NCBI GenBank assembly: GCA_029783825.1
Contig: JAREIK010000382.1
Span: forward strand, 214,340 to 278,339
Reading direction: 5' to 3'
Length of the DNA stretch: 64,000 nucleotides
Source: Sapria himalayana
Taxonomy: Eukaryota; Streptophyta; Magnoliopsida; Malpighiales; Rafflesiaceae
Positions 12,436 through 22,785 of this stretch are shown here, in pieces (positions within the stretch are counted from its first letter, which is position 1; each line of letters begins with the position of its first letter). Below the pieces are notes generated by a model. That model did no database searches, was not told where the DNA came from, and was given only the letters and a program-made list of their open reading frames with translations. Position numbers and translations under genes: made by a program.

Positions 12436-12618
12436 TTATATCTTCTTTACAACATCAAAATGAGATGATGCATCTTCATCTATACCAAAAAATTTTATGA
12501 GAGCGTATGAAATAGGAACATGAAGCAAGAAATCTAGAAATTTTCTTCTTCTTTTATTTTCTCTCAGCTTTGATTCATCATCCGAAATTGTGAAGCAATA
12601 ATATTTATTTAGACACAT
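12436..12618 (-). CDS. Small unassigned ORF in the captured segment, probably a gene fragment
   Basis: A 60-residue open frame beginning MCLNKYYCFTISDDE, with a basic stretch (ENKRRRK) and a moderately hydrophobic middle (FLDFLLHVPISYALIKFFGI). It is not part of the CACTA proteins as judged from the right arm, which has no counterpart. I do not recognise it. It could be an exon of captured host DNA or chance. Confidence 0.25.
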   Translation of the reverse strand: MCLNKYYCFTISDDESKLRENKRRRKFLDFLLHVPISYALIKFFGIDEDASSHFDVVKKI

Positions 12619-12724
12619 TATAAATTGACTTCACCATGACATATTTAACCCTAAAAAACTTTTACCTATCTTATCTTTTTCCTCCCTTTTCTTTGATTCC
12701 TTATTCTTTAAAATAAGCAAAAAC

Positions 12725-14838
12725 CAAAAATAGTTCAAAAATAATTCTTATACAAAAGTTTCATGGTTAAAATAAAAACATAACAGAGTTTCATCATCAT
12801 TAAAAACAAAATCATCCTAATAATTAGCTGGTGCATTTGTGCTAGCTTCTCCTACGTGGTTTGCTATTTGAACTCAAAATGATATTTATCGCATCAAGGT
12901 CGCTAGCTATGACTCCATATAGAACATTTGCTCTTGCATAACATCTCAATTTCTGTTTTCTCATTATTAACTTCTTTCATTTCTTGTATTTCTTCTTTCA
13001 AATGAGTAATCTGCTCATTTTTCTCTTCTTTCATTTCCTACATTTCATCCTTCAATTGAGTAATCTGCTCATCCTTCTCTTTCATTTTTGTCTCCATAAC
13101 TTCAAAATGTTCATTTGTTTCCATTACTTTGTGTTTGACATCCTCATCCATCACTGATGTGATAGAGAAATTAGAAGCATGAATGCTATAACAAAATACC
13201 ACTTCCTTCGAGCCAATGTCGTACATTCACTACTTCTTCTGATGACCTCTTATAGTCTTAAATAGATAGGATCATAGTCAATTGGTTGAAGATCTATAGA
13301 ACTCTCGATTTGTTGAGAAGCAACATTCACACGTTTCATAAATAATTCCTATGATAAAATAGAAAAAAATACTATTATAGATATACATAAAATAAATCTA
13401 ATATTCTTTATTCCACACAACCATCAAAATTTATTAGTAGTATTCTAAAAGTTTATTAATATGATAGATTATAATAGCAATCATCTAGGACTTGTTGTCA
13501 ACAAACTACCCATTCGCTTTCTTCACATGTATCTTTTTGAAAATCTCATAAATATTAGGATCTCGACCAATTTCTCTGGCCTATAAAGTATGTATTTATT
13601 ATGTCAAAAATTAACAAATGTTAATAAATTTTAGCTAATATAATTAAACAATGCACAAATTTGATTTATTTGGACTATTAGGCCAAATACTAAATATATA
13701 CTTGTTTTTAACTTATAAATTGTATCAAATCTCAAGTGTGCTCAATGCTCAACTTTGACCTATGCGGCGAGACATTCATGTACCTGGTCCAACTACCTCA
13801 GTCTGTTGATTTTTACTAGCTATCTCTGATTTTTTCTTCACATCTAGCTCCTCCCAATACTTAAGCCACTCATGCCACTCATCATCAAGTATAAAATTAA
13901 GCCTATCTTTTAGAATCTTTAATTTATGGACAAAATCTGAGTACTATTTAGTAGCTTTGCTCTCACACAATGACTTTATCTGTCCATAAAATTTTTGTGC
14001 CCATGTGCACTGATTCTATATATAGAAAATTCAAAAAAAAACTATATTAATAACAAACACATAATTATTTAATGCTTGAATAATAACCACCATAATAGTT
14101 AACTAATTAGATAATCAATTTTCAATACTTTTGTTTATTTGTTTTTACCTGAAAGTCATTAAAGTTATTCTATCTTGTCGATTCAGAAACTTTGTTACAC
14201 GAGAATAACATAATAGTTAATGATAATTAATTTTTAAAACTATATATAGAAAAGTCATTAAAGTTAGTCTCTCTTTAGAATCAACCATTCTCTTGAAAGA
14301 CTTTGTATTATAGTCTAACACTTGTGAGATAGAATGAAACTGTAAAAATAAAAAAAATAACATTAAAAATAAGCAAATCATAACTATATTTAAAAACAAA
14401 ACCACTGACAAGAACATCATAATTTTTAATTCAAGTAATATTTACATAATTCTTATACCTCCCATCCATAGTTTCTATTACTTACTTAGCACTGCATGTA
14501 GAGGAAGACACAACATTTAATGATGTTGATGGTATTGTAAATAGGGGAACTATCGGTGTAAAATGTGGTGTAAAAGATGGTGATGGATAAAAAGTGTGTG
14601 CATGAGAGATAATGGGTGGTGGCTTAATATCTGATAAAGGTGATGGTAAAGGTTTTAATGATGGTGATGGTTATGGAGATGGTGATGGTGATGTTGATGT
14701 TGATGTTGATATTGAAGTCTGGATATAGTGGGTATGAGATGGTACTAACTATACAATAGGATGTAAAATACTAGATGAATTTCATCCAATTCTACGTCCA
14801 CATCCACCTCCACCATGCCCACGTCCTTTAGGCACCAT
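12725..14838 (-). pseudogene. TNPA-like protein of CACTA-B left arm, Transposase_24 and coiled coil
   Basis: The likely start is the ATG at 14836-14838 (minus), giving MVPKGRGHGGGGGCGRRIG, a Gly/Arg-rich start. A Ser/Pro/His-rich linker follows (14750-14520, from a GATGGT repeat). The Transposase_24-like region occupies about 14030-13500 and is interrupted by introns. A C-terminal coiled-coil piece is open at 13226-13038 (MYDIGSKEVVFCYSIHAS, then METKMKEKDEQITQLKDEM, with heptad-like Lys/Glu). The family protein binds subterminal repeats. The coiled-coil motif is itself tandemly duplicated (12960-13090). The closest relative in the window is the right-arm copy (22151-22169 plus 25736-27560). 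Stops and exon erosion make it non-functional. Confidence 0.7.
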
Positions 14839-14959
14839 ATATTGTACGAAAAATAAAAATATAGAACAAATAATATAGATATAATAAACATCAATAATGG
14901 ATTTCAACAAAATATAGTAAGTCTTTAAAACTATAATATTCCAATAAAATTATAATAGT

Positions 14960-15560
14960 TTAATTATCTGCATCACTATCATCCTCTAATAGATTTTTTG
15001 ACATTTCATATGATTTTGATGGAAGTTTCAACTCATCTTTAGATAGAAAATGATCATCTTCAATTTCTATTAGGTCACCATTTGAGTCACATATGTTTTC
15101 TGGATCTTCATCAACATGCACAAGCTCAATATTATTTATGTCATCTTCTTTAAATGCCGGTTCAATAACTAAGTTTTCACTTCTTTGTTGAGATGTTGGT
15201 ACTTCAAAATTTGATAGATCTTTTATCTTGCAAATGACCCACTAGTCACTCTTATCGTGAGAGAAACTCAGATATGTACAATAATATACTTGAGTAGCTT
15301 GAACTGCCATAATAAATAGCTCATATTGATTAGATCTATGTTTATGGTTAACATCCACTAGCTTATAAATTGAATGAATCTTTGCACCCACATTTTGTGT
15401 AGGATCAAACCACTCGCATCTTAATAATATAATCCTATTATTTTTGAGTCCACGATACTCCAACTCAATAACTTCTATGACTTGACCATAATAATCAATC
15501 TCATCTACACTATAACTTGAGCTTTTTAATGAATACACCACTATTCATAGTTGCTTAAGA
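14960..15560 (-). pseudogene. DUF4216 domain and acidic tail of left-arm transposase
   Basis: The minus-strand ORF at 15541-15242 reads through a well-preserved DUF4216: YYGQVIEVIELEYRGLKNNR, ILLRCEWFDPTQNVGAK and YELFIMAVQATQVYYCTYLS. An acidic Asp/Glu-rich C terminus follows to about 14960. In plant CACTA transposases DUF4216 lies after DUF4218; its function is not known. This is the best-preserved DUF4216 copy in the window and identifies the more damaged ones at 1400-1720 and 20900-21180. Upstream exon links (15560-16040) are broken. Confidence 0.8.
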
Positions 15561-16029
15561 AGAATTATTCCCTAATGTGTAAAATTTATATCCATTGACA
15601 AAATACAGGATAAGTTGTCACATATAAACGAGCCTTTACTTAGATTTTGTATATATATGTTGGAATCTCTATTTGAAGGATCATTTGTCTGTTGCATAAA
15701 TTCAACAAATGATGTTAAATACTAAAAATACTAATAAATCAAATATTTCAAAAAATTAAATCTTAATAATTCTTTCATAGTTCTTAAACCAATTCGCAAA
15801 TTCTATTTCTAGCATAGAATCGACCTCATGGCTGCAAATGATTTTTTGCCTATGTTTTATCTACTCCACATAAACAATGCACAAACACAAGTAGAGGGAG
15901 AATAATGAAAATCAAATTTTAAATACCTAATCAGGACAAAATTAAACTATGATTAAACCTTCAACCATTTTGGGTATACATACTCAATAAATGGTGCAAT
16001 CTCCTCACAAATAAAGTAAAACATAGCTT

Positions 16030-18266
16030 CGAGTTTTGTTGTACTCTTACTCTTTCATATATCTTTTCTTTGCTCTTCCAAATGTTCTTCTAGAGTGCTT
16101 GAAAATAGATAGCTTGTCCACAGATTCATCTTCTATCAGCACACGACCTTCATCATTCTGAAGCATATTTCTATTATTTGTATTGACATGATCCTCAAAA
16201 TAACAAGAACAAAAAGATGATGCTTCTTCTACTAAATATGCATTGCAAATTGAACCTTCAACTTTTGCATTGTTTCTAACATTCAATTTCAACTTACGAA
16301 GATACCTACAACCATTATGTTAGGTTTCAATTAAATCAAATAATAATATTAATTTATGCTTTAAATAATAAAACACATCTACTTATATTTATTTACCTCT
16401 AAAAATGATACATTGCCAATATTGCACTGGAATGGCTATCCTTGCTTCATATGCCAAATGGATCGATAAATGCTTCATTGAGTCAAAAAAGCTTAATGGG
16501 AATATTCGTTCAAGATTACAAAGAATGAGAGGTATGTCATTCTTTAGTCTCGCAATGTCATCCATTTTGATTGTGGTTGCAATTAGATGTTTGAAGAACA
16601 AACTAAGTTCTGTAAGGACCTTCCAAACACTTACGGGAAGTATTTCATGGAAAGCAATTGGTATTAATCTCTGCATAAATACATGATAATCATGACTTTC
16701 ATTCTAAATAACTTAAGATTTTTCATATCCACACATCTACCCATATTTGACACATATACATCAGGGAATTTTATAATTTTAACCCATTCACACAATGTTT
16801 GTATTGCCTTCTTATCAAGTGTGTAACAAGTTTTAGGGTAATTTTTAATAGCCTTGTTCTATTTCAATTCACGACGCCGATAGTAATCATTCAACTCTTG
16901 TCTTGATTTTAAAGTGTCTTTTGTTTTTCTGTCTACATTAATGATAGTGTTGAAAATATTATCAAAAAAAATTTTTCGATATGCATTACATCCTAGTTAT
17001 GATGAATTAAATTGGACTTTCAATAGGGCAAGTCCCAAAAAATAGAGTATTTCCTCTAGCCAACTATTTTGCATATTGATCCATTAGTTCCAATAGCATC
17101 TATTTTAGTTACCTTCTTTAGATATAATCTCTAAATCACTGCAAGATATTATCTCCTGAATAAACAACTGGTGTGACTGTCATCACTATTTTGTTTTTTC
17201 GAAATGTAGTTCTATTTCAGTGGAATGGATGATTCGTAGGTAGAATCTTATGATGGTTATCAAACCATGACTATTTAACACTGAATTTGAGGGTAAATGC
17301 ATCAGACTTTTCCTTGCAATACGGGCATGCTAATCAGTCCTACAATACTCCAATCAAACAATATTGAATATGTAGGAAAATCACTTACCATCCACATAAG
17401 GGCTGGCCACATAATGAAATTTTGCTTCTTTAAATTGTCATATATATTCACGCCAACATCCCACAAAAAATTTAACCCTGCTATAAGAGGCTCTAAGAAA
17501 ATATCCAATATTTCTTTCAGATTTTTTGGCCCTAGAACCAATATTGATAAAAACATATATTGCTCCTTCATACACAACCATAGAGGCAAGCTGTAAGGTG
17601 TCACTATCATTGGCCATGTTGAATATTGTTGTCCAGAATGTCCAAATGGCTGAAAACCATCAATGTAGAGATCCAATCTCACATTTTGACTTTCAAATGC
17701 AAAAGCATGATATATATGATTAAAATACTTCTAAGCACGTGAATCTGATGGATGATGCATCACATGTTCTTCAACCTTATGCTCAGAATACCACCTCTTA
17801 TCATGTGCTGTAGTATTTGATGCATGTAGTCTATGCATTCGAGGAATTAAAGAAAAGTAATACATCTTTTAAAATGCACCTATCATCTTTTGTCAAATAT
17901 TTACAACATGAGGTACCTTCTTTAACCAATGATGATCACAAAACTTACATCTAATTAAATCACTATCACCACCCCAATATAGCATACATCCATTGAAACA
18001 CAAATCAATTTTTTCTACTAGTAGACCCATACCTCGTAGTAACTTCATAGTGCTATAAACAATCTCCTTTATTAGTTATGTCACCTGATCAAATAATTTC
18101 TCAGACATGATTTTCTGACTTCGTGTTCATAAGTCGAGCCATAAGTGACAATTGCCAGTGTATTTTACAACTAGGCCACAACTCATTTTCTATATCTTTA
18201 TTCTTATCAAAAAATTTCTGAGCTTCAAGATTAGGTGGTTCATCCATGTAATCTATATTGAAGTCA
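16030..18266 (-). pseudogene. TNP2-like transposase with DUF4218, left arm of CACTA-B
   Basis: Blocks in order on the minus strand: a short N-terminal stretch starting DFNIDYMDEPPNLEAQ at about 18264, close to the inverted junction; the region around 18060-17760 including LLRGMGLLVEKID; and the TNP2 core ORF 17682-17302 (DGFQPFGHSGQQYSTWPMIV, LPLWLCMKEQYMFLSILVLG, IFLEPLIAGLNFLWDVGVNI). The DUF4218 ORF 16676-16389 reads QRLIPIAFHEILPVSVWKVL and DSMKHLSIHLAYEARI. A DUF4218 end/linker ORF 16292-16047 reads KVEGSICNAYLVEEASSFCS. The zinc-binding N terminus is missing because the copy is truncated at the junction. Several stops and frame changes lie between blocks. Confidence 0.85.
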
Positions 18267-18275
18267 CTATATATG
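18105..18275. other. Centre of inverted CACTA pair (head-to-head junction)
   Basis: On the minus strand the left copy continues up to about 18266 (ending GTGACTTCAATATAG). On the plus strand the right copy begins at about 18272 (ATGAAAAATTATTTG). The right copy's first bases match the left copy near 18105, so about 165 bp of the left copy forms an unpaired spacer between the arms. No filler of other origin is evident. Confidence 0.75.
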
Positions 18276-19440
18276 AAAAATTATTTGATCGGGTGATAGA
18301 ACTGATGAAGGAGATTGTTCTGGATAATAATTTGATCACTAATAATTTTTACAACACTAAGAAGTTACTACGAGGAAATGGTCTACCAGTTGAAAAAATT
18401 GATTGTTGTTTAAATAGATGTATGTTATATTTGGGTGGTGATAGTGATTTAATTAGATAGAAGTTTTTTGATCATCCTCGATTTAAGAAGTCACCTCGTG
18501 TTGTAGATATGCCACAAAAATTGAAGGTTGTATTTAAGATGTATTATTTTTTATTAATTCATTGATTTTAGAGACTATATGCACCAAATGTGATAGCAAA
18601 TGATATGAGGTAGCATTCTGAGTATGAGGTTGAAGAAGGGGTAATGCGTCATCCATCAGATTAACTTCCTTGGATGAATTATAATTATATACATCAAGAT
18701 TTTGCAGCTGGAAGTCGAAATGTGAGATTGAGTCTCTACACTGATGGATTTCAGCAATTTGAGCAATCTAGACAATAGTATTCAACATAGCCAGTGATAG
18801 TGACACTTTATAACTTGCCGCCGTGGTTGTGTATAAAGGAGCAATATATGTTTTTGCCGATATTGGTTCCAGAGCCAAAAAATCCGAAAGACATGCTAGA
18901 TGTTTTCTTACAGATTCATATTGTAGAGTTAAATCATTTGTGGGATTTTGGCATTGATACATATGATATCTCAAAGAAGCAAAATTTCATAATGTGTTAT
19001 GGCATGAGTACTATAGGATGATTCACATGCCCGTATTGCATTACAAATTTTGATGCATTTATCCTCAAATTTAGTGGTAAATAGTCATGTTTTGATAACT
19101 ATCGTAAGTTTCTACCTACGATTCATCCATTTCGAAGAAATAGAATTGCATTTCAAAAAAATAAAACTATGACGATAGTTACACCAGTAGTTCGTTCAGG
19201 AGATGATTTTATAAAAGAGATTCAGAGATTGGGTTTGAAGAAGGTAACTGAAACGGATGCTACCGGAGTAATGGACCAATAGTCAAAATATTTGGCTAGA
19301 GGAAATATAGTATAGTTTGGGACTTGCCTTATTGGAAGTCCAATTTAATTCGGCATAACTTAGATCTAATACATATTGAAAAAAATGTATTTGACAATAT
19401 TTTCAATACTGTCCTTAATGTAGACGGGAAAACAAAAGAC
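18274..19440 (+). pseudogene. TNP2-like transposase core, right arm of CACTA-B
   Basis: Plus-strand translation gives MKEIVLDNNLITNNFYNTKK, then LLRGNGLPVEKIDCCLNRCM, LYLGGDSDLI and VEEGVMRHPSD. The core ORF region 18722-19021 gives RLSLYTDGFQQFEQ, VTLYNLPPWLCIKEQYMFLP and WDFGIDTYDISKKQNFIM. At about 19364-19420 a NLDLIHIEKNVFDNIFNTVL-like segment follows. This is the catalytic part of a CACTA transposase; the N terminus is missing at the inverted junction. Trp codons are repeatedly changed to stops (TGG to TAG/TGA), as expected of an old methylated copy. Confidence 0.85.
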
Positions 19441-19460
19441 ACTTTAAATCAAGACAAAAG

Positions 19461-20394
19461 TTGAACGATTACTATCGGCGTCTCGAATTGAAACTGAATG
19501 AGGCAACAGAAAAATTTTCTCAAGCTTGCTATGCACTTGATAAGAATGCAAGACAAATATTGTGTGAATGGGTTAAAAATTTGAAATTACCTGATGGATA
19601 TGTGTCAAATATGGGTAGATGCATGGATATGAAGAATCTTAAGTTATTTGGAATAAAAAGTCATGATTGTCATGTATTTATTCAAAGATTAATTCCAATT
19701 ACATTCAATGAATTACTTCCCCTAAGTGTTTGGAAGGTCCTTACAGAACTTAGTTTGTTTTTCAAATAGCTAACTGCAACCACAATCAAAATAAATGACA
19801 TAGTGAGGCTGGAGAATGACATTCCACTTATTATTTGTATGCTTGAATGGATATTCCCACCAAAATTTTTTGACTCAATGTAGCATTTGGTCCATTTGGC
19901 ATATGAAGCAAGGATAGCATGGCTTGTGCAATACAGGTGGATGTATCCTTTTAAAAGGTAAATATATATAATTTGTTGTGTTTTATCATTTTGTCCATAA
20001 AGTAATATTGAAATTTAATATAATTGAAACCTAATATTATGGTTGTAGGTATCTTCGTAAGTTGAAATTGAATGTTAGAAAAGAGGTAAAAGTTGAAGGA
20101 TCAATATGTAATGCATATTTAGTAGAAGAAGCAGCATCATTTTGTTCTTATTATTTTGAGAATCATGTCAATACAATGAATAGAAATGTGCCTTTGAATG
20201 ATGAAGGTAATATGATGGTAGAAGATGATTATGTGAACAAACTATTTATCTTCAAGTACTTTGGAAAAGTATTTGGAAGAATAATGAAAAGATGTATGAC
20301 AGATGAAGAGTACAAAGCAACCCGGAGCTATATTTTACTTAATTTTGAGGAGGTTGCACCATATATTGAGTATGTATACACAAAATGGTTGTAG
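19461..20394 (+). pseudogene. DUF4218 region of right-arm transposase
   Basis: ORF 19461-19769 (102 aa) carries NARQILCEWVKNLKLPDGYV, MGRCMDMKNLKLFGIKSHDC and QRLIPITFNELLPLSVWKVL, the standard DUF4218 opening. The domain continues after a stop to about 19960, and an intron-like gap (19960-20048, ending GGTTGTAG) precedes the ORF 20062-20394, which reads KVEGSICNAYLVEEAASFCS. These exons align block by block with the left arm. The function within the transposase is unknown. At least two stops interrupt it. Confidence 0.8.
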
Positions 20395-20399
20395 GTTTA

Positions 20400-20700
20400 A
20401 TCATAGCTTAATTTTATCTTTAATAATAATTATTAAAAATTGATATACATTTTTCTCTTTCTTTTTATAAATGTGCAATATTTATGTTGAGTAGTTAAAA
20501 TATAGGTAACCAGTAATTTCCAGTAATGATGTTGATTATATGCTAGAAACTAAATTTGCGAATTAGTTCAAACATTATGTGAGAATTATTAAGTTTTAAA
20601 TTTTTGAATTATTTAATTTATTATTATCTTGTATTTGCTAATATTAAATTTTTGAATTATTTAATTTATTATTATCTTTTATTTGCTAATATTAAATTTT
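20400..20700. other. Intron-like AT-rich spacer with a 58-bp direct duplication
   Basis: Non-coding. The motif TTAAATTTTTGAATTATTTA and its following bases occur twice in tandem at about 20591-20648 and 20645-20702. Probably an intron of the right-arm transposase. Confidence 0.5.
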
Positions 20701-22015
20701 TAATTTATGTCACTGGCAATCGATCATTCAAATGGAGATTCAATTATTTTCATTCAGAATCTAAGTAAAGGCTCATTTAGATATGTGACAAACTATTCTG
20801 GGTATTTTATTAATGGATATAAATTTCACACAATCAAAAATAGTTATTCTAAAATAATAATGAATAGTTGTGGTATGCATTTAAGTCATAGGTTATAGTG
20901 CATAAGAGATTGATTATTATGGTCAAATCAAAGAAGTTATTGAGTTGGAGTATCGTGGACTCGAAAATAATAGGATTGTATCATTTAAGTGCGAGTGGTT
21001 TGATCCTACATGAAATGTGGGCGTAAATATTCATTCGGATTATAACCTATTAGATGTTAACCATAAACGCATATATAATCGATAAGAGCCATTTATAATC
21101 GCAGTTTAAGATGCTCAAGTATATTATTGTACATATTTGAGTTTATCTTGCGATAAGAGTGATTGGTGGGTGATTTGCAAAATCAAAGCTCGGTCAAAAT
21201 TTGAAGTACCAACATCGGAACAAAGAAGTGTAGATTTAGATATTACACTGTCATTCCAAGAAGATGACATAAATAATATTGAGCCTATGAATGTAGATGA
21301 AGATCGAGAAAATTTATGTGACTCAAATGTTGAGGTGTCAACATGGGTAGGGCCGGCCTGGCCCGGCACAAGGCACGACACGATTTGATTATGCCTGGGC
21401 TAGTACGACAAGGAAATTTTTCGTGCCCATGCCTGTGAAATGTCTATCCACGGTACCAATCGTGTCGTGTAGTATCGAGACCAATCGGGCCTCGAGCCGT
21501 GCCCAGACCGGCACGGTACCGTGGTTCATTGGCACGATACCTACGAAAGCATCAAGAAACCCTAATTTTTCAAAAAATTAGGGTTTCAGATGTGCAGCAG
21601 TGCGAGGGCATGACAACACATGCCAAAACCCTAATTTTTTTTAAATTAGGGATTCGGCTGCACGGCGGCACGATGGCACATGACGAAACCATAATTTTTT
21701 TTAAATTAGGAGTTCGGCCCGACCATACCGAACACGACAAATTCGTGCCATGAGCACGTGCCGGGCTGACCTCCACAGAACCATGCCGGGCCAGGCACAA
21801 CACGGTATAGTAACCGTGACAGGCCTGACCCGACATGAAAGCATGGTCGGGGCACCCCGACACATTCCGTTTGACACATCTACTAAAATAGTGGTATAAT
21901 AGAAAGTGAAGCTGATCAATTTCTATCTAAAGATGAGTTCGAACTTCTATCAGAATTAGACGCAATATCAGAAGATCCATTGGAGGTTGAGAGTGATGCT
22001 AATAATTAAATTATT
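20700..22015 (+). pseudogene. DUF4216 region and acidic tail of right-arm transposase, split by a mini-hAT
   Basis: Weak DUF4216 sequence runs from about 20708 (MSLAIDHSNGDSI, RYVTNYSGYFINGYKFHT) through GVSWTRK-like frames to the ORF 21137-21388 (SDWWVICKIKARSKFEVPTS). The acidic tail is interrupted at 21330 by a 553-bp mini-hAT and resumes at 21883, where plus-strand sequence encoding DEFELLSELDAISED continues to a TAA near 22008. The comparable left-arm tail (15240-14960) has no insertion. Three or more stops are present upstream. Confidence 0.7.
21330..21882. mobile_element. Non-autonomous mini-hAT (553 bp), copy 1
   Basis: Ends: left TTGAGGTGTCAAC, right TTGACACATCTA, an imperfect inverted match to the ends of the full hATs (TAGAGGTGTCAA). 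Flanking 8-mers CTCAAATG (21322-21329) and CTAAAATA (21883-21890) match at 6 of 8 positions and fit a decayed hAT target duplication. The interior is GC-rich at both ends (GGCCCGGCAC-type) and holds several AAACCCTAA / TTAGGGTTT inverted pairs around T/A runs (21560-21715). It has no coding capacity, although ORFs appear on both strands. It interrupts the right-arm transposase tail. A sister copy is at 60298-60812. Confidence 0.8.
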
Positions 22016-22150
22016 ATAATTTTATTATAATATTAAACTATCAAAGATTTTTTATATTTTATTGAAATCTATCGGTATGTTTTTTTCTAAAATGCATGCT
22101 TGTTCATCATATCTCTATTGTTTGTACTATATTTTATTTTGTACAGTAGA

Positions 22151-22169
22151 TGATGCCTAAAGAACGTGG
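22151..22169 (+). pseudogene. First codons of right-arm TNPA-like gene, cut by hAT-1
   Basis: ATGATGCCTAAAGAACGTGG matches the start of the left-arm TNPA-like gene (MVPKGRGHGG; 14838 leftwards). The reading is then interrupted by the hAT terminal repeat. About 95 bp of the following exon, seen in the left arm, is missing on the far side of the hAT, so a deletion accompanied or followed the insertion. Confidence 0.65.
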
Positions 22170-22319
22170 TAGAGGTGTCAAACGGGTCGGGCCAGGTCGG
22201 CACGTTTTTTGAGAGCACGGTCATGCTTCCGTGCCGGGCCATGCACGGTTTATAAAAGCCGAGCCCGGCACTGCTCGCCGGCACGGCGGGCCTTGCCCTG
22301 ACGGGCCTGGCCCGCTCGG

Positions 22320-22785
22320 TGCCTGGCCGTACGGGCCAGGAAATATTTTAAATTTTTTAAGTATTTTATTGTTTTAATTTTTATTTTAATTATATAAATT
22401 ATAAAATTATATATAAAATTATCGATATTGTATAATATTATAAATTTATAATATGAATTATGAATACTGTTTAAAATTTATTAAATTTAGAAAGTGTACT
22501 TTTTTTATAATGTAAAATAAAATTAGTTTAAAATTTATTAGAATTATATAATAGAGTTATAAATTTTTAAATGAAAAATTAAAACAAAAAAAATAAATAA
22601 ATCAATAAATAATGTGAAAAAAATTAAAAAGTAAAAAAAACATAAGCAAACCAAATGAAAAATGACTAAACAGCCATTAGATACCAAAGGTTCGAACCAA
22701 ACAAATTAAATTCACCTTAACATATAAATAAAGCGTATAATCAATAAAAAACAAAACATTGAAATCAAAAAACAGTAGATCATTA
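22320..22785. other. hAT-1 3' non-coding AT-rich region
   Basis: Lies between the GC-rich left end and the transposase stop on the minus strand. It has A/T runs and no gene; it corresponds to 34654-35090 in hAT-2. Confidence 0.6.
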
